From: AC-69 sp044867345
GTDB lineage: Bacteria > Actinomycetota > UBA4738 > HRBIN12
NCBI GenBank assembly: GCA_044867345.1
Contig: JBIOUU010000028.1
Span: 1 to 9,913, forward strand
Direction: 5' to 3'
DNA length: 9,913 bases
The notes under the pieces are model-generated. The model did no database searches. It was not told the origin of the DNA and saw only the letters and a program-made list of their open reading frames with translations. Position 1 is the first letter of the stretch, and each line of letters begins with the position of its first letter. Both the position numbers and the translations under genes were made by a program. Below, one piece after another: positions 5,862-9,913 of the stretch.

Positions 5862-7099
5862 GGCAGGTCCGTCAGGCCCGTTGACGGCGCGCTGACCAGG
5901 ACCGCGACGTTTCCCTCGGGAAGCTTGCCGTCGGCCATGAGCTGGTGGACGTGGCCGGTGTCCTCGTACGGGTAGGTGTGGCCGAGCGTCGTCTGGATCT
6001 GCCCGTCACGGACCAGGTCGTTGAACGCCGCGGCCTGCTCGTCGTTGAACAGGTGAGAGCCCTGGTACCGCTTCTGCAGGTACCACAGGTACCGGACGTC
6101 CACCATCGTGTCGTACCCGCTCGTCCCGGCGCAGATCACGACCATGCCGCCGCGGTCGCACACGAAGATCGACGTGGGAATGGTGTCCTGGGCCGGATGC
6201 TCGAACACGATGCGCGGGCTCCGACGCTCCCCCAGGACGTCCCAGACGGCCTTCCCGAAGGCCTTGGCCCCCTCGAACCACTCCTTCCACTCCGGCGACT
6301 CCCATCGGGGCGGCACGCCCCAGTGGCTGAAGTCCCTTCGGTTGACGTACCCGACGGCGCCTAGGCTCTTGCAGTACTCACCCTTCTCCTCGGAGGAGAC
6401 CACGGCCACCGCTTTGCCGCCGGCCAGGGTCACGAGCTGGATGGCCTGCGAGCCAAGGCCGCCCGAGCCTCCCCACACCAGCACGACGTCGTCCTGCTCC
6501 ACCGTGTGTGGGGGCCAGCCGTGCAGCATGCGGTACGCGGTCGAGCCGGTGAGCGTGGGGGCAGCCGCCTCCTCCCACGTCAGGCGGCCGGCTTTCGGCA
6601 GGCACTGATGGGCCTGGACCTTGGTGAACTGAGCGAACGAGCCCCAGCAGGTGTCGTAGCCCCACACGCGGAAGCTCGCCGCGAGGCCCGGGTCCTTCCC
6701 CGCGAGCACCCACGGGTCATCGGGATCCCACTGGCCGGCGTGCACGACGACGTGGGCCCCCACCGCGACGTTCGACACGCCGTCGCCCACCGCGTAGACG
6801 ACGCCGGATCCATCCGAGCCGACGATGTGGAAATCGGTCGGCTCGCCCCATCGTGCCTGGGTCTTCGTGATGTCGATGGGGACACCCCGGGACGCCCATA
6901 CGTTGTTGAAGTTGACGCCGGCGGCCATGACCATGACCAGGGCCTCCCCCGGCCCGATCGGCGGAACGTCGATCACCTCGTCCTGGATGGATTTCTCCGG
7001 CTCCCCGTACCGGTCGGGCCGCACGAGCTGGGCGTGCATCCGTTTGGGGACGTCCCCGATCGGCGGGATCTCGCCGATGTCGTACAGCTCTTTGGCCAT
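5858..7099 (-). CDS. ccr: Crotonyl-CoA carboxylase/reductase, 413 aa
   Basis: A zinc-independent MDR-family enzyme that uses NADPH and CO2 to convert crotonyl-CoA to ethylmalonyl-CoA, the signature step of the ethylmalonyl-CoA pathway and a source of ethylmalonyl units for polyketides. Family hallmarks are VNFNNVW (62-68), WGYDT (146-150), GSFAQF (153-158), LTWEEAAAP (173-181), the NADPH-binding VWGGSGGLGSQ (208-218), IVFEHP (297-302) and the GSH motif with His349. From memory, the CO2-site residues of the Kitasatospora enzyme are Asn81, Phe170, Glu171 and His365; the Asn and His are kept, Phe is Tyr148 (as in proteobacterial enzymes) and Glu is Asp149, which is unusual. The frame opens far upstream, but ATG 7099 begins MAKELYDIGE and has GAGGGG 5 bases before it. 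It is somewhat shorter than the roughly 430-450 aa usual, mainly at the ends. Confidence 0.95.
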   Translation of the reverse strand: MAKELYDIGEIPPIGDVPKRMHAQLVRPDRYGEPEKSIQDEVIDVPPIGPGEALVMVMAAGVNFNNVWASRGVPIDITKTQARWGEPTDFHIVGSDGSGVVYAVGDGVSNVAVGAHVVVHAGQWDPDDPWVLAGKDPGLAASFRVWGYDTCWGSFAQFTKVQAHQCLPKAGRLTWEEAAAPTLTGSTAYRMLHGWPPHTVEQDDVVLVWGGSGGLGSQAIQLVTLAGGKAVAVVSSEEKGEYCKSLGAVGYVNRRDFSHWGVPPRWESPEWKEWFEGAKAFGKAVWDVLGERRSPRIVFEHPAQDTIPTSIFVCDRGGMVVICAGTSGYDTMVDVRYLWYLQKRYQGSHLFNDEQAAAFNDLVRDGQIQTTLGHTYPYEDTGHVHQLMADGKLPEGNVAVLVSAPSTGLTDLP

Positions 7100-7113
7100 G
7101 CCCACCCCTCGCC

Positions 7114-7137
7114 CGTCGGGTCGCAGAGAGCCCGACG
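7114..7137. repeat. Perfect 7-bp inverted repeat in the ccr control region
   Basis: CGTCGGG (7114-7120) and CCCGACG (7131-7137) are exact reverse complements separated by 10 bases. The right arm overlaps the putative -10 box of ccr and the left arm lies just upstream of its ribosome-binding site. It could be an operator for a dimeric repressor or a hairpin in the 5' leader. Some such repeats occur by chance in GC-rich DNA. Confidence 0.5.
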
Positions 7138-7164
7138 ATAGGCCAGGGCCGCGGCTCGCGACAA
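7135..7164 (-). promoter_or_regulatory. Putative ccr promoter
   Basis: On the minus strand TTGTCG (7164-7159) and TATCGT (7140-7135) are separated by 18 bases, an acceptable housekeeping-sigma layout. The start point would be near 7128, giving a leader of about 29 bases that includes GAGGGG (7110-7105), the ribosome-binding site 5 bases before the ATG. Confidence 0.5.
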
Positions 7165-7209
7165 ACGTCGGAGGCCTGGGAGCAAAGGACGCACCCCGGT
7201 CGGTGGGCT

Positions 7210-8178
7210 TCAGTGGATGGTCGAGAGCGCTTCGGCCTCGACCGCATCGCGCTCGGGCGGGAAGGCGCTCACCGGGCAGACCGCGGCCCGGGGACACCAC
7301 CGGCAGTAGGGCCCGGGAGCGAGCTCGAGCTCCCGTCCGGCCTCCGACGCCGCCGCCGCCCGGACGGCCCCGATCACGCGCTCGGCGGCGCGGTCGAGGA
7401 TCCGCTGATCGACGTCCTCCGCCTGCCACTCGCCCGAATCCAGGTACAGGGTGGCCACCCGGTACGGCGGCACCCCGAACCGCAGGGCCAGCAAGAGCGC
7501 GTAGAAGCGCATGTCCTCCGCGTGCTCCGGCCAGGCCCGGCCGGTCTTGAGGTCGATGGCCAGGCGTGTGGCCCGTCCCGGCTCCACGGGCGATCCCGAG
7601 CCGAGCACCAGGTCCATCGTCCCGCTGAGCACCACGGCGCCGCCGAGCAGCTCGACCCGGACGTGCCACTCGGTGGACGGTGCGAGCTCCCGCCGCATCC
7701 GTCGAAGCGGCGGCATCGTCGAACGGAAGAGCTCGAGTGTTTTCGCCGCCTCCATCAGCGTCTCGTCCCGCCGGAGGCTGTCGAGGCCGTCCCAGAACCC
7801 CCGGAAGGCCTCGTCGTCGACGAGCCGATCCACCGCCTCCTCGACGAGGCCATGCGGGTCCCGGTCCTCGCGCCCGGCCACCTCGAGCTCCACCGCCTTG
7901 TGGGCCAGCCGTCCCGCCGCGAATCGCGGCGTGAACGAGAAAGGCCCGCGCTCGCCCGCTCGGATGGCGTCGAACAGCCCGGCGCACCGGGCCAGATCGT
8001 TCAGGCTGGACTTGCCGAGCCAGAGGGGCTCGGGGAGCTCGACCGCCCGGACGGCTTCCTCGATCCGATCCCGCAGGTGTGAAACGACGTCGGCGGAGAA
8101 GAGGGGGCGTTCGCCCGGCCCGATGAGCCGCTCGAAGGTCCGGCGCTGAGAGGGAGTGAGCTCCACGGTGGCCTCCAC
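7210..8178 (-). CDS. RecB/Cas4-like PD-(D/E)XK nuclease with probable Fe-S cluster, 322 aa
   Basis: A stand-alone nuclease of the RecB-family exonuclease group (PDDEXK_1 type). Visible active-site elements in order are His93 (GRLAHKAVE), Asp189 (SGTMDLVLG), the D-L-K core 209-211 (AIDLKTGRA) and Tyr226 (MRFYALLLAL). Four cysteines, Cys65 (LARCAG) and Cys292/295/301 (YCRWCPRAAVCP), have the C...CxxCx5C spacing of the 4Fe-4S cluster in AddB and Cas4. No helicase motif is present. The likely role is single-strand or end processing in repair, but the target is unknown. An ATG at 8208 is in frame, but no ribosome site precedes it, while GTG 8178 has TACGAT 7 bases upstream, as in other leaderless starts here. 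It lies on the same strand as ccr, 110 bases upstream of it, with ccr having its own promoter. No cas genes or repeats are nearby, so a CRISPR Cas4 role is not supported. Confidence 0.85.
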   Translation of the reverse strand: MEATVELTPSQRRTFERLIGPGERPLFSADVVSHLRDRIEEAVRAVELPEPLWLGKSSLNDLARCAGLFDAIRAGERGPFSFTPRFAAGRLAHKAVELEVAGREDRDPHGLVEEAVDRLVDDEAFRGFWDGLDSLRRDETLMEAAKTLELFRSTMPPLRRMRRELAPSTEWHVRVELLGGAVVLSGTMDLVLGSGSPVEPGRATRLAIDLKTGRAWPEHAEDMRFYALLLALRFGVPPYRVATLYLDSGEWQAEDVDQRILDRAAERVIGAVRAAAASEAGRELELAPGPYCRWCPRAAVCPVSAFPPERDAVEAEALSTIH

Positions 8179-8185
8179 GCGGCCG

Positions 8186-8191
8186 ATCGTA
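8186..8191 (-). promoter_or_regulatory. Putative leaderless -10 box of the nuclease gene
   Basis: TACGAT on the minus strand, followed by 7 bases and GTG at 8178. The spacing places the expected transcription start on the start codon. It lies inside the gene if the upstream ATG at 8208 is used, which argues against that ATG. Confidence 0.5.
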
Positions 8192-8233
8192 GGACCACCC
8201 ACTGACATGTCCCGGCCGTGGCGCGGCCGTCCG

Positions 8234-8246
8234 GCCCGAGCCGGGC
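8234..8246. repeat. Short inverted repeat before pccB
   Basis: GCCCG and CGGGC separated by 3 bases, directly upstream of the TACACT box of the carboxyltransferase gene. It could be an operator half-site pair but may be chance in this GC-rich gap. A second symmetric element, CGGCCG-N5-CGGCCG, lies at 8213-8229. Confidence 0.25.
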
Positions 8247-8248
8247 GC

Positions 8249-8254
8249 TACACT
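8249..8254 (+). promoter_or_regulatory. Putative leaderless -10 box of the carboxyltransferase gene
   Basis: TACACT followed by 8 bases and ATG at 8263. A GGGGA run lies only 2 bases from the ATG, too close for a normal ribosome site, so a leaderless mRNA is more likely. No clear -35 is seen. Confidence 0.5.
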
Positions 8255-8262
8255 CGGGGACC

Positions 8263-9849
8263 ATGGCCAAGACCGAGGAGCGTCCCCAGGTTCCGGTCCG
8301 GACGGTCGAGGAACGGATCGAGGAGCTCCGCAAGCGCAAGGCCGCCATGCTGGACGCCCACCGTAAAGAGGCCGTCCGAAAGCAGCACGAACGGGGCAAG
8401 CTCTCCGCCCGGGAGCGCTTGGAGCTCCTTCTCGACGCGGGGTCGTTCCAGGAGACCGACCCGTTTGCCGTCCACCGGTCCCACGACTTCGGGATGGAGC
8501 GCAACCGCCCGGCGGGGGACGGCGTGGTCACGGGCCACGGGACGATCGACGGGCGAAAAGTGTTCGTCGCGTCCCAGGACTTCACGGTGTTCGGCGGCTC
8601 CCTCGGAGAGGTGCACGCCCAGAAGATCTGCAAGGTCGTGGACCTCGCCATGTCGACCGGCGCGCCGTTCATCCAGTTGAACGACTCGGGAGGCGCGCGC
8701 ATCCAGGAAGGTGCGGCGTCGCTGGCGGGCTACGGTTACATCTTCGAGCGGAACGTCCGGGCCTCGGGCGTGATTCCCCAGATCAGCGCGATCCTGGGGC
8801 CGTGCGCCGGCGGCGCCGTGTACTCGCCGGCCGTGACCGATTTCACGTTCATGGTGCGAGAGACCTCGCACATGTTCATCACCGGGCCCGACGTGATCAA
8901 GGCCGTCACCGGCGAGGAGGTGTCGTTCGAGGAGCTGGGTGGGGCCATGACCCACGCCTCCCGCTCCGGCGTGGCCTCGTTCGTGGCTCAGGACGAGGAG
9001 GAGAGCCTGGCCATGGTTCGCCACCTTCTCTCGTTCCTGCCGTCGAACAATCTCGAGGACCCGCCGTCGTACGCGCCGGTCGACGACCCCGAGCGCCGCG
9101 ACCAGGGCCTCACCCACCTGATCCCCGACTCGGCCCGCGAGCCGTACGACATGCACGAGGTCATCAGGCGCGTGGTGGACGATGGCGAGTTCATGGAGGT
9201 GTTCCCGTACTGGGCCATGAACATCGTGATCGGGTTGGCCCGGCTCGATGGGAGGACCATCGGCGTCGTGGCCAATCAGCCGAAGGTGCTCGCCGGGACG
9301 CTCGACATCGAGTCCTCCGAGAAGGCCTCGCGCTTCGTGCGGTTCTGCGACGCGTTCAACGTCCCATTGGTCACGTTCGTGGACGTGCCGGGGTTCCTCC
9401 CGGGGACGGCCCAGGAGTTCGGGGGGATCATCCGGCACGGGGCGAAGCTCCTGTACGCGTTCGCCGAGGCGACCGTTCCCCGCATGACGGTCATCACCCG
9501 GAAGGCGTACGGCGGGGCGTACCTGGTCATGAACTCCAAGCATCTGCGGGCCGACGTGTCGTTCGCCTGGCCCACGGCCGAGATCGCGGTCATGGGGCCG
9601 GACGGCGCCGTGAACATCGTGAACAAGAAGGAGATCGAGAAGGCCGAGGACCCCGCGACGCGACGCGCCGAGCTGATCGGCGAATACCAACGGAAGTTCG
9701 CCAACCCATACGTGGCTGCGGAGCGTGGCTTCGTCGACGACGTGATCGAGCCGGCCGAGACCCGGGCCCGGCTGATCAAGTCCCTCCGGATGCTGGTCAC
9801 CAAGCGCGAGGCGGTCCCGGCGCGCAAGCACGGGAACATGCCGTTGTGA
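8263..9849 (+). CDS. pccB: Acyl-CoA carboxylase carboxyltransferase (beta) subunit, PccB-like, 528 aa
   Basis: Transfers the carboxyl group from biotin to an acyl-CoA (propionyl-CoA to methylmalonyl-CoA in the typical enzyme; acetyl-CoA is possible) in complex with a biotinylated alpha subunit that is not in this window. Length matches PccB (about 530 aa). The N-terminal crotonase-like half carries RGKLSARER (44-52), SGGARIQEG (142-150) and GPCAGGAVYSPA (179-190); the C-terminal half carries GFLPGTAQEFGGIIRHGAK (377-395), RKAYGGAY (413-420) and AWPTAEIAVMGPDGAVN (435-451). Residue 421, next to GGAY, is Leu; in typical propionyl-CoA enzymes this position is Asp (Asp422 of Streptomyces PccB, from memory) and in acetyl-CoA-accepting ones Ile, so substrate range may be broader. 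Start is ATG 8263, although the frame opens at 8218; the upstream TACACT box supports it. The stop overlaps the next ORF by 4 bases. Confidence 0.94.
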   Translation: MAKTEERPQVPVRTVEERIEELRKRKAAMLDAHRKEAVRKQHERGKLSARERLELLLDAGSFQETDPFAVHRSHDFGMERNRPAGDGVVTGHGTIDGRKVFVASQDFTVFGGSLGEVHAQKICKVVDLAMSTGAPFIQLNDSGGARIQEGAASLAGYGYIFERNVRASGVIPQISAILGPCAGGAVYSPAVTDFTFMVRETSHMFITGPDVIKAVTGEEVSFEELGGAMTHASRSGVASFVAQDEEESLAMVRHLLSFLPSNNLEDPPSYAPVDDPERRDQGLTHLIPDSAREPYDMHEVIRRVVDDGEFMEVFPYWAMNIVIGLARLDGRTIGVVANQPKVLAGTLDIESSEKASRFVRFCDAFNVPLVTFVDVPGFLPGTAQEFGGIIRHGAKLLYAFAEATVPRMTVITRKAYGGAYLVMNSKHLRADVSFAWPTAEIAVMGPDGAVNIVNKKEIEKAEDPATRRAELIGEYQRKFANPYVAAERGFVDDVIEPAETRARLIKSLRMLVTKREAVPARKHGNMPL

Positions 9850-9913
9850 ACGGCGAGCGGCGGTTCGAGGTGCCGAGCGGCCTCACCCGCGAGGAGGAGC
9901 GCGCCATCCTGCT
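9846..9913 (+). CDS. Small ORF after pccB, cut by the window edge
   Basis: A GTG at 9846 overlaps the pccB stop in GTGA, the usual sign of translational coupling. The 22 visible full codons encode NGERRFEVPSGLTREEERA and then a hydrophobic continuation, and nearly all end in G or C. Its position after a carboxyltransferase gene and the Glu-rich PSGLTREEERA segment recall the small epsilon or accessory subunits encoded after actinobacterial acyl-CoA carboxylase beta genes, but too little is visible for a firm name. Confidence 0.55.
   Translation, partial: MNGERRFEVPSGLTREEERAIL

Noticed and set aside
5858..7987. 709-codon version of ccr starting at 7987
   Set aside because: The upstream 296 codons run through the nuclease gene in another frame and are Arg/Gly-rich; the conserved Ccr sequence starts at 7099 behind a ribosome site.
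7210..8178. Cas4 of a CRISPR adaptation module
   Set aside because: The Cys and PD-(D/E)XK pattern fits, but there are no other cas genes and no repeat-spacer array; a stand-alone RecB-family nuclease is the simpler reading.
8248..9831. 527-codon open frame on the minus strand, antisense to pccB
   Set aside because: His/Arg/Gly-rich translation without motifs; pccB on the plus strand is unmistakable.

Overview
The window is GC-rich, densely packed DNA with strong G/C bias at third codon positions, several GTG starts and short start regions with a TANNNT box 6-8 bases before the start codon. A predicted F420-type luciferase-like oxidoreductase, a crotonyl-CoA carboxylase/reductase and FadE25/FadA4-like fatty-acid enzymes all point to an actinobacterium, perhaps a little-studied lineage. 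This assignment is inference, because there is no rRNA or other phylogenetic marker. I see no mobile element, CRISPR array, tRNA or rRNA.

Layout from left to right. (1) 59-2417, minus strand: a thiolase followed 13 bp later by an acyl-CoA dehydrogenase, a two-gene unit. (2) 2473-3345, plus strand: a luciferase-like (LLM) oxidoreductase, divergent from the thiolase across 55 bp that hold two mirror-image TAGACT boxes. (3) 3356-5167, minus strand: a divergent membrane AAA+ metalloprotease of the FtsH family. (4) 5341-5861, plus strand: a 40-codon small ORF overlapping the start of methylmalonyl/ethylmalonyl-CoA epimerase. (5) 5858-7099, minus strand: crotonyl-CoA carboxylase/reductase, whose stop codon interlocks with that of the epimerase in a shared CTAG. 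(6) 7210-8178, minus strand: a stand-alone RecB/Cas4-like nuclease with four candidate Fe-S cysteines. (7) 8263-9849, plus strand: an acyl-CoA carboxylase carboxyltransferase (PccB-like), then from 9846 a small ORF cut by the window edge.

Five of the proteins belong to short-chain acyl-CoA and C3-C5 dicarboxyl-CoA metabolism: thiolase, acyl-CoA dehydrogenase, crotonyl-CoA carboxylase/reductase, epimerase and acyl-CoA carboxylase beta. Together they could serve acetyl-CoA condensation, reductive carboxylation to ethylmalonyl-CoA, epimerisation and propionyl-CoA carboxylation, as in the ethylmalonyl-CoA pathway or propionate/branched-chain acyl-CoA use. The mutases, mesaconyl-CoA hydratase and biotin carboxylase needed to prove a pathway are not in the window. 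The genes are spread over several small transcription units rather than one operon.

I do not see a clear new multi-gene system. The points most worth checking are residue changes at known functional positions (Asp in the CO2-site motif of Ccr, Leu at the acyl-specificity position of the carboxyltransferase, Glu for Asp in the FtsH-like Walker B motif), the small ORF coupled to the epimerase, a perfect inverted repeat over the ccr -10 region, and the repeated leaderless promoter layout.
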